From Isoetes taiwanensis (Eukaryota; Streptophyta; Lycopodiopsida; Isoetales; Isoetaceae): DNA of 64,000 nt. The position numbers were made by a program, and so were the translations under genes. The stretch spans positions 21,405,513 to 21,469,512 of the forward strand of contig JAJEKV010000014.1 of assembly GCA_021234155.1 (NCBI GenBank). The letters are read 5' to 3'. This document shows positions 38,786-48,365 of the stretch, piece by piece. The notes beneath the pieces are model-generated. The model did no database searches. It was not told the DNA's origin and saw only the letters and a list, made by a program, of their open reading frames with translations. Numbering within the stretch: the first letter of the stretch is position 1; each line of letters starts with the position of its first letter.

Positions 38786-38813
38786 GCCTTCTCGACTAGT
38801 GGGTCGAGAAAGG
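38786..38813. repeat. Isolated P3 palindrome
   Basis: CCTTCTCGACTAGTGGGTCG continues AGAAAGG. The arms carry one mismatch. It lies about 1.9 kb from the main P3 cluster. Confidence 0.75.
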
Positions 38814-38965
38814 TTTCTAATGGAGTATTGATTTAATTTAATTTATATTTGATTATTAATTTATATTTGATTATTTTATCAACAGATTAATTTAATTTAT
38901 TATTTAATTAATTGTCTAATTAGCTTAATTAATTATTGATTATATATTAATAATTAATACTTTTT

Positions 38966-39400
38966 TTTGGGGGGGGAGGGGGGCTTGCCCCCCTTTGCCC
39001 CTCCCGCTCCTCCTTTGCTCCTCCCCCTTTGCCCCTCCCCATCCTCTTTTGCCTCTTTGCTCTCCCTCCCCTCCCTCCCCTCCCCCCCCCTTTCTTCCAA
39101 CTTATCCCCTCCCTCTCCTCCTTTGCCCTTTTGCTCTCCTCTCCCCTCCCTGCCCCTGCCCCTTCTTCCAACTTATCCCCTTCCCCTCTTCAACGTGTCC
39201 TCCTACCCTTCTCCTTATCAAGGTCGCCCCCCTCTCCCTCCCTCTCCTCCTTTGCCCTTTTGCTCTCCTCTCCCCTCCCTGCCCCTGCCCCTTCTTCCAA
39301 CTTATCCTCTTCCCCTCTTCAACGTGTGGCCCCTCCCTCTCTATCCTCCTACCCTTCTCCTTATCAAGGTGTGCCCCCTCTTCCTCCCCTCGTTTTTTTT
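38966..39400. repeat. Pyrimidine-rich tract with a duplicated 120-bp unit
   Basis: About 430 bp of nearly pure C/T on the plus strand. A unit beginning CCCTCCCTCTCCTCCTTTGC and ending with CTTCAACGTG occurs at about 39105-39202 and again at about 39230-39328. The strand asymmetry keeps all frames open and yields Pro/Leu/Ser-rich pseudo-ORFs. Such homopyrimidine tracts can form triplex (H-) DNA. Confidence 0.85.
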
Positions 39401-39499
39401 GTATGAGTCCCATTTTCAATCTGAGTCCCAAATTTCGAAATTTGACCCACTTTAATTAAATACGACTTCTATTTTGTATGTATAAATTGAAGGAAAAAA

Positions 39500-40486
39500 T
39501 AATGGAAAGAGCTTTAGTACTTTGTGTTGCAAGCAGGATGCACCACCGGATAGGCACTTAAAGGATACAAGGTTTGATGCATTGTTGCCAATTCCATTAG
39601 AAAGAGTGCATTTTTGTACTTTACATGCAATGGTTAGAATAGTTGAGAAGATGACCCATAATATCTGCAAGTTTGTGTGGAACATTAAAGGCGAGAAGGA
39701 TAGAAAAGTAGGGATTGCAAGGGTTGAGGAGGTGCTATCTGAAGCAGGTCTCCATGCCAGCAATGTGAAGCTTGAGAAGGACTTGAAACAATCAGGAAAC
39801 AACTCTGTGCCATCCAAGGTATTATTAGGGGATGAGAAGGCAAGGCATTTCTTAAAAAACATTGATCCAAAGAAGAAGGGAACATGTGCTTTTGGTACAA
39901 AATAAATTGATGCTGAAAGGGACATAACTCATAGAGCGAATGCTACCATAAGGAAATTGGATGCATGGAATGACTTCTCTAGTCTTAACGTTTTATTACA
40001 AAAACATACATTCATAGATGATGACAAGTTGAGATTCAAAGAGCTCGTCATGAAGTTTACAGATGCTTATATTAATGCATGTGGGTGAAAGCGAGGTCAC
40101 ACATTACATTCACATTTTGCATGTGTCATGGGCCCTGGTTTGCTAGGAAATATGGTAGTCTTGCAGTATGGAACACCCAAGGCATGGTAAAGTCTCATAA
40201 ACAGGCTAAAGTAGCTTTCCATCGTGCGGCACAGAGAGGAGGTTCTTCAATAAGATCAAGGCCTCTCAGTCAACTTGGAAAGTGGTTTTATAGGAGGTTG
40301 ATAGCAAGGCACGAGAAGAATGACAGAAGGATAACAAGTCCACAAATTTACAATTCACTGAGACTGAGAGAAGCTATCTGCAAGCACAGGAGAGAGTTAT
40401 GGGAAAAGTCCACTGCCAAAGAAACACTGAGACAGTGGAGAAGTAAGTGGATGAGGGTAGGGAAAACATATGCCATTGCATATTAA
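39500..40486 (+). pseudogene. Copy B, C-terminal part
   Basis: The frame 39500-39904 contains CCKQD, LPIPLERVHFCTLHAMVRIV, a VWNIKGEKDRKV block and EKARHFLKNIDPKKKG. The reading continues after a stop as IDAERDITHRANATIRKLDA... (39908-40085), which copy A also has in decayed form. A shift near 40090 leads to 40079-40486 with GPWFARKYGSLAVW, KSHKQAKVAFHR and QLGKWFYRR, ending at the natural C-terminus. Two breaks are present. Confidence 0.55.
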
Positions 40487-41473
40487 ATCTGTAAGTACCC
40501 TGATACTATTGTTCTTTTTAGCATATGCTTCTTTAAAATGTGCTTTAGGTAGCTGCCTATAAGACAAATATATCATATTCAAGTTTCCTCATTTTATTAT
40601 GTGATGCACACATTTAGGTGATGACATATCTCATTTCAAAATTGGCATATCTGTAGTTAATGCAATGAAGAAAGGAGCAAAGACATCAGCTTAATTGTTT
40701 GCCAATTCTGTTGCCACAATATGCATGAGGAAGTGCGTGGTGATGTGAATGGGAGAGATCTGTCTTAGATGCTTTTAATTGCAAAACATGGGTCTTGGTA
40801 TTTGCAACTTGGAGTTCCAAGACAAAGTTGCCATTGATAGGCATTGGAAGAATACATAGGACTGTCTAACAGAAATTTGCTTTTGTGGTAAAAGATGTAT
40901 CGTTTTCATGCATTATTAAATGATGTTGTGTTTAACTGTTAGATTGCCTTAACAGTGTTTGTCAGGTGTTTGTAGTGCTTGTTGTGGAGGTCATACTAAT
41001 TATCTGTGGAGGTCATATGTGGAGGTCACGCTGAGAAGGTTATACTTGCTATCTGAATTGAAAGAAGCAAGGAAGGAAGGACATTATTACCAAGTCTACA
41101 CACCCTTCGCTTGTCCATTTGGTTTCCAATGTCTGTTGGTGTTTCATGTCCACTACAGTCTTCAAGCATGGAAGATGATAGATTCGACAGAATACAACTT
41201 GGAGTTTCCAGACAAAGTTGTCATTGATCACTGGAAGAATAAATGGGACTGCCTTATAGAAATGTGTATGTATCATGCTTGTACTTCTTCTGATAAAACA
41301 TTGATGCATTATTGGATGATGTTGTATTTCACCATTTAGATCGTCTTACCAGTGTTTGTTAGCTGCTTGTATCGTCTTAGCAGTGTTTGTCAGCTGCTTG
41401 TATTGCTTGTGGACCTCATACATCTCAGTAAATCTTTAAAATATTGTGGCCTTATGTTCTTGCGATGTAAACT
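40487..41473. repeat. Diverged direct repeat of about 200-230 bp downstream of copy B
   Basis: Segment 40805-41005 (CAACTTGGAGTTCCAAGACA...GTGTTTGTCAG...) recurs at about 41195-41430 with roughly three-quarters identity. Within the second copy a small block, CGTCTTACCAGTGTTTGTTA GCTGCTTGTAT, is itself repeated. Further downstream, TTTAAAATATTGTGG...TATGTTCTTGC recurs at about 41432, 43108 and 43400. An ORF across part of it (40959-41339) is not conserved between the repeats, so I do not call a gene. Confidence 0.6.
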
Positions 41474-42085
41474 AACACAAACCATTAACATCCAACATAT
41501 ACAAATTAAATCCCCCAACACATAACAACCAACACATAACAACCATTGACATTAACAACCAACACATAACTACCATTGACATTAATTAACACAACCATTG
41601 GGTCCAACACATTTAAATTAAAATCCCCCTTAAACCCCCTTTGGTTTGGGTGCATATTCACACGGGGGTGACGTAGGGTAGCGAGAGCCCTCATAATTGT
41701 ATTTTGCACGTACAAAATCAACACCATAAAGTATTCCACTTGAAATCTTATAGTATTTTGCGAATCTTGTTATACAGTATAGCAAATTTTGTACTTGCGT
41801 ACCCCACAAACGAGGAACTTTACGTACGGTGTAGATTAAGGAATAAGGGGTGAATATGCCTATCCAACAGCTCTCGTTGCCCGGAGTCACCCCCCGTGTG
41901 AATATGCACCAAAACCAAAAGGGGTTTAAGGGGGATTTTAATTTAAATGTGTTGGACCCAATGGTTGTGTTAATTAATGTCAATGGTAGTTATGTGTTGG
42001 TTGTTAATGTCAATGGTTGTTATGTGTTGGTTGTTATGTGTTGGGGGATTTAATTTGTATATGTTGGATGTTAATGGTTTGTGTT
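41474..42085. repeat. Fold-back unit with about 200 bp inverted arms, copy 2
   Basis: The arms 41474-41672 and 41886-42085 are near-perfect reverse complements. The outer ends AACACAAACCATTAACATCC and GGATGTTAATGGTTTGTGTT match exactly. The spacer of about 213 bp matches that of copy 1 at over 90% by eye. Confidence 0.85.
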
Positions 42086-42775
42086 GCATAAATTTTTTTT
42101 TGGCCCCTTCGGGGCCTTAGGGACGTCCCCCTCCCCCCCCCCGGTGTGCCAAAAATTTTAGAATTCAAACCAGAAAAAAACTAGAATTTATTTGAGGCTT
42201 TCATCACCTGTAGCTTTTGAATTTCATCACAATAAAACAAATAGAACATAAGTAAAAGTTACCATAAAGATAGAGCGGATTGATCCCATTATTCTGAAAG
42301 TCATAAAGTTTGCAACACCCATACACAAATATTTTTCAACTGGAATTTAACAGCAGCCTTTGGCCTCCATGGATTCTTGTGGTGAGAAACCAAAGTGGGA
42401 AACTTTTCTGCTTGTTAGCACAAGGATCTAGAAGCATTGGAATTTGCTTAATAACTGCCTCAAAATCTAAAATGCATGGTAATTTTTTGCAACTTTCATT
42501 CAGAATGAGCCATAAAACAATATCCAATAGCGCAATCCTATATTAATCAGCTGGTAGGATGTGAAAGCCTACCAAACCTGGCCGAAAAATTGTTGTTTTA
42601 GCATAGATAACTTAACCAAACATATCCATATCATACATTATCAAAAAGATCTCGGAGAGAGCTTTCCAATGCAATAAAAATAATCTCAAACAGAACTCTG
42701 GATCAAAAGTTATGATAAGAAATGTGTTGCCGGCAGGGAAACTGCACTACATGCGCCCTTCAAGCCCTTCATGTG

Positions 42776-42952
42776 CCCATTATGCACCACACACACAAAA
42801 AGAGGGCTTTTGTTGTGAGCCATTGGTTGTTGACCATTATGCACCACACGCACAAAAAGAGGGCTTTTGTTGTGAGCCATTGGTTGTTGACCATTATGCA
42901 CCACACGCACAAAAAAAGGGCTTTTGTTGTGAGCCATTGGTTGTTGACCATT
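42776..42952. repeat. Tandem repeat, 57 bp x 3
   Basis: Three units beginning CCATTATGCACCACAC[A/G]CAC and ending GGTTGTTGA, at about 42777, 42834 and 42891. They are nearly identical, and both strands are open through them because 57 is divisible by three. There is no evidence that this is coding. Confidence 0.9.
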
Positions 42953-43107
42953 GGAAAAAAAAAGGCTAAAATCAATGGCTCAGAAATGGTGCACTCTAGA
43001 TGTACGCATTAGTACATCCATTTGAATACATCACGAAATCATAGGAAAACCTTAGTGAAAAGCGTACAAAAACACAAAGAAAACCCCCTGTTATTATGCT
43101 ACATATT

Positions 43108-44215
43108 AAAATATTGTGGCCGTATGTTCTTGCACTGTAAACTAAATCTTTAAAATATTGTGTAACAAGCTTGTAAATGTGCAATTAGAAGAGGATGCAG
43201 ACTATTGCAGAATGTTGCAGAATGCTCAAGCTCATAATACAAGTTGTCCTTCTTGGAGCACATATTGCAGCTGATAATGAGTGTGCTCAAGCACAAACCT
43301 TAAGTCTTGTTCTAGATTTAGATGCGGCATTAATGCAAAGTTGGGTTTGTGGGTATTGTTTTCCAGAGCAATATTATAAGCAATTTTTTTCCCAGAGCTT
43401 TATGTTCTTGCACTGTAAATTGAATCTTTAAATATTGTGTTAGATAGAAATCTCAGAAGGTACCAATTAACAAGCTTGTAAAGATTGGTTCACTTATTTC
43501 AGCTTGGAAAGACTGGTTCATCTATTTCAGTTCGGCGATTACATGCATTTCTACCGAACTGAGTTCATCCTAACACACTTTAATGTTTCCCTTTTTCTAT
43601 GCAAATTTTGAAGTGTAAGCTTAAACAGATATCACATTCTGCACCTTGATTATGTATTTCAAATATGCTACTCTGCGATAATGCAATGGATTTATAGAAA
43701 ATGGTTTTATTATAGCTCAGCCAAATTTATCAATCTGTTTCATTTTATGTCCTTGCTATCTGCACGTTAAAAGTTAACTAATGCCACCTTCACTTCATCA
43801 CTATAACCTGGCTATGTCCATCGCTGATCTGTAGAAAAAGAACAAAAGGAAATGAAGATCTTATCCAATTCCAATTAAATAACCTGTAGTAATTCATAAA
43901 TTTACATGACCAATTCACAATTGCCCAAATTGTCTCCTCCATTATATTGTGAAATAGCCAACCACATCAATGTGATGCCTCCTCTGAAAGTTCTTGAACC
44001 AGTAAGGAATCCAACCCACCATGACCAAGGATTAATGATTTCCAAAGTTGATCCTTTGCACACTTTTGCAAAGTAACATTCAATATATAAACTTTACAAT
44101 GTGAAAAATAAGCATGCAAAGAAGAACAAATGATAAATATTCTTTGGGAATCGAACCCAAATTCCACCAGGAAAAGCACTATACTTTCTCTTTCATTTCA
44201 TAACAGTTAAGTACA
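43108..44215. other. No gene recognised
   Basis: AT-rich sequence with short repeats of the TTTAAATATTGTG/ATGTTCTTGC type. A T-arm-like TTGGGTTCGATTCCCAA appears on the minus strand near 44145 but without the rest of a tRNA. Confidence 0.4.
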
Positions 44216-44879
44216 TCAATCACTTTGATTCATCCTCCAGGTATGAGGGGGCATGCAATCCTTACATCGGACTGTGTTTTCTCTTCTATATCCTACCTTC
44301 TTCTCATCTAATAGATAATAAAATTCAGAAAGTCCAATTCTCGACTCCAACAATCTCTTGCACTCGAATAATGTCCATTCCTCTTCCACATGCAAAGCTT
44401 GAATATGACCATCTCCCATATGCACTATCAATTCAACTGAAGCAGATCTAATGCAGTGCTCCTCTATGGCTTTCCAACATAACTGACCATTTTCCCACTG
44501 CCTTTTTTTCCTTTGGACAAAGAAGTTACAGTATAAGGTCTGTTTTGGTAGCATGTACCTAAAAGTTGTATATATTTGTAAATGCTTCAAAACCATAATG
44601 CAACAAATTTTAATGCTTACCTGAAAGTAAAACTGCCTAAATCCACTCACAAAGAGTCATTTGTCCACTTGTCTTATGGACTCGTTTCCATTCGCCATAA
44701 AATATGTGTTCAAGAGAGGTTTCACTAACATGCTGAAATGTGTACGTTTGTGGTGCGACCTTTAATGTTTGTATATCCTTGAACAAAAAAGCAAGTGCCG
44801 TAGTATTTGTGGAACCAAACGCCTTGATCCCTAGGAGAAGATGAAGAAAAGTCAGGAAATAGCAAATGGCCAATAGCAT
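44216..44879 (-). pseudogene. Relative of the 24-kb gene: APQTYTF / RYMLPKQ module
   Basis: Exon 44879-44640 begins MLLAICYFLTFLHLLLGIKA (hydrophobic) and contains KVAPQTYTFQHVSETSLEHI and a W-x-x-x-x-x-x-SGQMTL stretch. A second segment, 44575-44216, reads RYMLPKQTLYCNFFVQRKKR, W-x-AIEEH, and ends CKDCMPPHTWRMNQSD. The same order, APKTYTC..., W-x-x-x-x-x-x-SGQLTE, RYFLPKQY, lies at 24.4-24.2 kb. The intron (about 44590-44635, GTAAGC...TTTTAG) is plausible, but the reading frame needs one indel at the end of exon 1. Family function is unknown. The 24 kb copy is attached to a BAH-like domain; here none is seen. Confidence 0.5.
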
Positions 44880-46017
44880 GATGATGGTCCTCTAGCACGC
44901 CTGTAATGCTCTAGGCTGGAACCTTATTGCTGAACTCAGAAGAACAAAGATCATTAACTTCAAGCTATGGAAATGTAGGACTCCTCGCAATATCCTCCTT
45001 CCTCCTTCAACATATCTTGCGGACTATAGGCATGTGCGACAACAATCTCATCTACACTTCCACCACCTCGACTAATTACAAATCCAACAACCTGCGCTTT
45101 CCAGTGTGCACTAAAATCATTTAGCTTTCTCTTTTTTACTGCATCATTCCTCAGTCCATATGTTCCTATCCCTATGCAAATACATGATGTGAAAAATAAA
45201 GATCAACATGCATAGACACAAGAGGAAGAACTCAGGCCAGTGCGTCACATAGTATTCTGACGTCTAAAATCCTAAGGTGGCTTGCAGCCAGATGATATTG
45301 TATAGATAATTAAACTATATTACCTAAAGGAACCCTAAACTATAGAAATCAATGCAACTGTGGAGCTCTCATCTCTGTTACTGCTTTAGAATGTAAAGGC
45401 AAAAAGAAAGAACGTGCCCCGCCACTAAAGGAGCCATCTGCAACACGTAAATACTGCTGCTGCTGCTGCTTAAGAATCCTTTCTTATAAATCCTTCCTTA
45501 AAACTTTACTTACCAAAATACGATTGCACTGAACAGAAGATTTTTAAAATAAAAAAACAAAGGATTAAACATATAAAGATTCAATCAATCGAAGGAATCA
45601 AAAGAATGAACCTAATTCACTCTAAAAGTCGTGCAAATTCGAATTTTCACATTGTCGTGTAATGTTTTTGTCTCAATGGCAAGAGAAATTCATCCAATTA
45701 ATCAAGCCAATGATTTTGGTAGTATCATGGGGATTCGTTCGTAGATTCAATGCCATTAATACATTTCCCTTAATACAAGGGGTCTGGAGTGCCACATATT
45801 ACTGGGATTCAACAAACTACAAGCCTCTTCTTATTGGTGCATCCCAAAAGGTAATGTGGAATTTTAGACTTCTCTTCTTAGGATATTATGATATCCCAAA
45901 CTAGCAGAAATGCAGGGTTGGGAAGAAGGCTAGGTAGATGGATTTGTATTGGTATTTTAATTGTAGTAATTTGAATTTCAGCGGCATGCTAAGAGAATAC
46001 GTATTAATATATGAATC
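44880..46017. other. No supported gene
   Basis: It contains short open frames on both strands, including a 78-codon plus-strand frame at 45662-45904, without motif or conserved context. A short (CTG)n run lies near 45459-45471. Confidence 0.4.
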
Positions 46018-46386
46018 TTATATTGGGCATCTCGAATTGGGTCTGTGATAGGAAGAATCTGCCTCATGACGGCGTCTTGGAAATGTAGGGTTCCCACCTT
46101 GTACGAAGTAGTGGGGTATTAGCAGCGTTTTGTTCGGTTGGAAGTCCTCCGTCGTGATTGGCGACACGATCGACAGTTGCTTCCTGTCCTTTATTCGCGA
46201 GAGCATCACGTACAGTAGCCCAGGCGTGAACGCCCTCCTCACGACCATGATTGTGTTGTCTTCTATCGTGGAGCTCTGGCTCTTGTGCCCCGTCATGGCG
46301 TATGCCAGCGCGAGCAGGAATGTTCTCTTGAAGATGGTCTTGGGCCTCTGGTGCCAGTACTCGACCAGCGTTCGCTTGACGTGCAT
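46018..46386 (-). pseudogene. PIF1-type helicase fragment (Helitron-like)
   Basis: The frame encodes LALAYAMTGHKSQSSTIEDN, then GLLYVMLSRIKDRKQLSIVS. This is the C-terminal signature of PIF1/RecD-like helicases (normally LAYA-x-T-x-HKSQG-x-T...G-x-x-YVALSR-x). The QG of the HKSQG motif is changed to QS. Only about 120 residues are present, without Walker A, so it is a fragment. In plants, stand-alone PIF1 C-termini usually come from Helitrons. No Helitron end is visible. Confidence 0.65.
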
Positions 46387-46572
46387 GTGGTGGAGGGAGC
46401 AGTAGGGCAGGCTTGGGGTGAGGGTAGATGAAGGAAATTAGGGAGAAATGTAAGGCCGAGAGGAATATTTGATTAAGATGGGATAATAGATGAGAAGCAC
46501 AGCATGAAACTATTGTCTTGACAAAGTCATGGAGTTTGAAAGGTCCCCCCCTCCCTTTTTTTAAATTTTGGG

Positions 46573-46598
46573 ATATATATATATATATATATATATAT
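46573..46598. repeat. (AT)n microsatellite
   Basis: About 13 AT repeats between a C/T-rich run and AT-rich sequence. Confidence 0.95.
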
Positions 46599-46834
46599 GT
46601 CTTAGTGCATTAAACTAATCTTGTCAAGCATCGCAACTACAAAGCAATGTTAGTGATTGCACTTTCAAAAACTTTGTGGATCTCGAAATGTGGATAATAG
46701 TTGCATTTTCAAACCTTTGCACATGTGGGTCACGGCTCCTTTAGCATCCACAATCTTGCATACGATTGCAAATAACAATGTTTTGTAATGGTAATGCGCT
46801 TCAGAAAATCCAAAAGGAACTAAAGAATAAAAGA

Positions 46835-47089
46835 CTAACTATATGCAAATTTCTTAGATGAAAAATGCCATAGTTCAATAACATTTCTAAGCCTTAGCTG
46901 CGGTATGAAGACCATAGAGTAGTTTCTTCCCTTTGGCTTGGCCAACAAGCAGTAAGCAAATATGTCCGTCCATTGATATAATTTGGCATGGATAACGTTT
47001 TCTGCCTCATCAAAATATCCGGCACGACTAAGAAAATCAATTATAGAAGCATAATGCGTGGGATCCGGAGAAACATTGTGATCGCTCAT
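46835..47089 (-). pseudogene. PPR repeat fragment
   Basis: The minus-strand frame begins SDHNVSPDPTHYASIIDFLS and continues RAGYFDEAENVIHAKL. That is the pattern of a P/L-type pentatricopeptide repeat (PD-x-x-HY-x-x-(I/M)(I/V)D-x-L-x-RAG-x-x-(D/E)EAE-x-(V/L)I). Only about one and a half repeats are recognisable before the frame loses resemblance. It is a gene scrap. Confidence 0.6.
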
Positions 47090-48262
47090 AAAACTAACAC
47101 GAAGTTATGGACACAAGCATGATGGATTGAATTTTTGCGAAATTTATGTAAATTCAACTAGATAACATTTCATGTAAGTCTGGTGGTACCTATTACGATC
47201 TTTTGAAGCATGTTATAATTGTCCCTTTATACTGTCTAACCTTCAACTAAACAGTGGATTTCAGTTTTTAGTATTTCAAAGCAAATATTTATATTTACAT
47301 ATACAAAAAATCAAGGCCTATACGCTGCACCTTATAACAACACAAATGGTGCCCAGAGGCATGTTATGTCCTTTCATCTATTACTCCTTTGTTGTCAAGC
47401 TAATACACTAACGTGAACAGATATGAGACAAATTCATGTCTATAGGATCGATCTCCTTTCAAGTGTAATACCTTTTCAATGATCAGGATCAGTGAAATGG
47501 TTAAATTGAAAGATATAACTTGCAGAAATTGTATACACAAAGTACTCTGTATCGCTCAATAATTTGCAAAAAATGTTTAGACAATGGCAGACTACTAGGA
47601 AAAAGGTTCAGCCCCTCTTGAGAATCTCCATTCATTCCAGCCAAGACATCTTTCTGAGGATGTCTCATTTTTGAATGTACAAAAGTTCATTTCCAAACCT
47701 TTAATTTCTTTCTATTGTTCAAATTTGGTGCCCAAAAAGCACTGCACACTGGGGCAAGAAGCGCAAAGCTTCCTTGATGAATAACAGCAAAACAAAACAA
47801 AGAGCAATAAAGAACATGTGAAGCACAAATCCACCACTAAAGCTAGACTTGGACTACTGAAAAAGTGCAGGAACGGCATATGGTGTAAGCAACAATCAAT
47901 ATGAAAGATTAGTCTAGAAATGTAACAGCTACAAATGGGTGTGGATTGGCTCAAGGACAAATAATTTATGGGCATATACAATATACTTTTAACAAAACAA
48001 CATGAGGATTACCAAATGGCAACTATTCTAGGGAAACTCTGTCTAAAAAGATCCCTTTTATTATGAATTCTATGCTTAATATTAGGTTACATAGTACTGA
48101 AACAGAACGATAGGGCAGCTCAGGTTAGGCAACCCTGCTAAAAATCTCTAATGGATCCTTCCTTTCATCACTATCTAATCGTCAACCTGTTGTATCCAGT
48201 ATGTTTGTGATTGCTGCGCCATTTTTTTTTCCTCGATGTCGTGGAAGATCAAGAAGTCGATC
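47090..48262. other. No gene recognised
   Basis: AT-rich sequence with short open frames on both strands, none supported. Confidence 0.4.
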
Positions 48263-48365
48263 ATTCTTGGGCTGGCAGGGGAGCTGGCTACCGCCAGCAG
48301 CCAGTCGCGCCTACCCGGCGCTCCTGGCTACTGGCGGTAGCCAGCTCCCCTGCCAGGCCAAGAAT
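48263..48365. repeat. GC-rich hairpin, 42-bp arms and 19-nt loop
   Basis: The left arm (48263-48304, ATTCTTGGGCTGGCAGGGGA...) and right arm (48324-48365, ending TGCCAGGCCAAGAAT) pair at 40 of 42 positions. The loop is TCGCGCCTACCCGGCGCTC. It is strikingly GC-rich in an AT-rich setting and occurs once in the window. It could be a miRNA-like precursor, a small fold-back element or an inverted-duplication scar. Confidence 0.85.

Larger units (their letters stand above)
35875..39490. mobile_element. Sequence inserted in copy B, with P3 palindromes and a pyrimidine tract
   Basis: It is defined by the break in the copy A/B protein match (after YNVV... and before NGKSFSTLCCKQD...). It contains the P3 palindrome cluster (36.0-36.9 kb), a moderately GC-rich segment at 37.36-38.6 kb with short unsupported ORFs, one isolated P3 copy at 38.79 kb, AT-rich sequence at 38.82-38.96 kb and a pyrimidine tract. 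No terminal repeats were found. It may be several insertions. Confidence 0.45.
34520..40486 (+). mobile_element. Transposon-like coding region, copy B (interrupted by 3.6 kb)
   Basis: Collinear with copy A at 271-4799 at the protein level. The blocks are WDPITGKFPDF (about 34645), GVRERKK and RRRV (35040-35115), IIGLNEKNN and VCIKLDEM (35410-35540), DGHGSFKVRFYLASDLKTEK (about 35760-35830), then after a gap PIPLERVH (about 39590) and RKYGSLAVW...KSHKQAK (40140-40205), ending at 40486. The gap 35875-39490 has no counterpart in copy A. Copy B conversely lacks the 1.7 kb insertion of copy A. This lets each insertion be dated as later than the split of the two copies. Confidence 0.6.
41474..43107 (-). 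mobile_element. 1.6 kb inserted element, copy 2 (inverted relative to copy 1)
   Basis: It is the reverse complement of 2840-4540 in layout: fold-back unit at 41474-42085, then the C-run/GGGGCCTTAGGGACGTC segment (about 42100-42150), the CATAAAGTTTGC-type segment (to 42310), and the terminal CCTGTTATTATGCTACATAT at about 43087-43106. Internal parts differ: copy 1 has the TGCATG tract, and copy 2 has a 57-bp tandem repeat. Flanking TAAAATATTGTGGCCGTATG (43108) and TTTAAAATATTGTGGCCTTA (41435) are similar to each other, so it inserted in or between local repeats. Confidence 0.65.

Noticed and set aside
38947-39459. Pro/Leu/Ser-rich ORFs and an opposite Gly/Arg/Glu-rich ORF
   Set aside because: Artefacts of a pyrimidine-only tract.
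42710-43012. Three ORFs with a 19-residue repeat
   Set aside because: They come from a 57-bp tandem repeat (multiple of three) that is open on both strands. There is no sign of a gene.
44130-44165. Possible tRNA gene (T-arm-like sequence on the minus strand)
   Set aside because: Only the TTGGG-TTCGATT-CCCAA arm is present. No matching D-arm, anticodon arm or acceptor stem could be drawn.
45662-45904. 80-codon hydrophobic ORF
   Set aside because: No motif, promoter, splice site or paralogue in the window. Length is within chance in AT-rich DNA.
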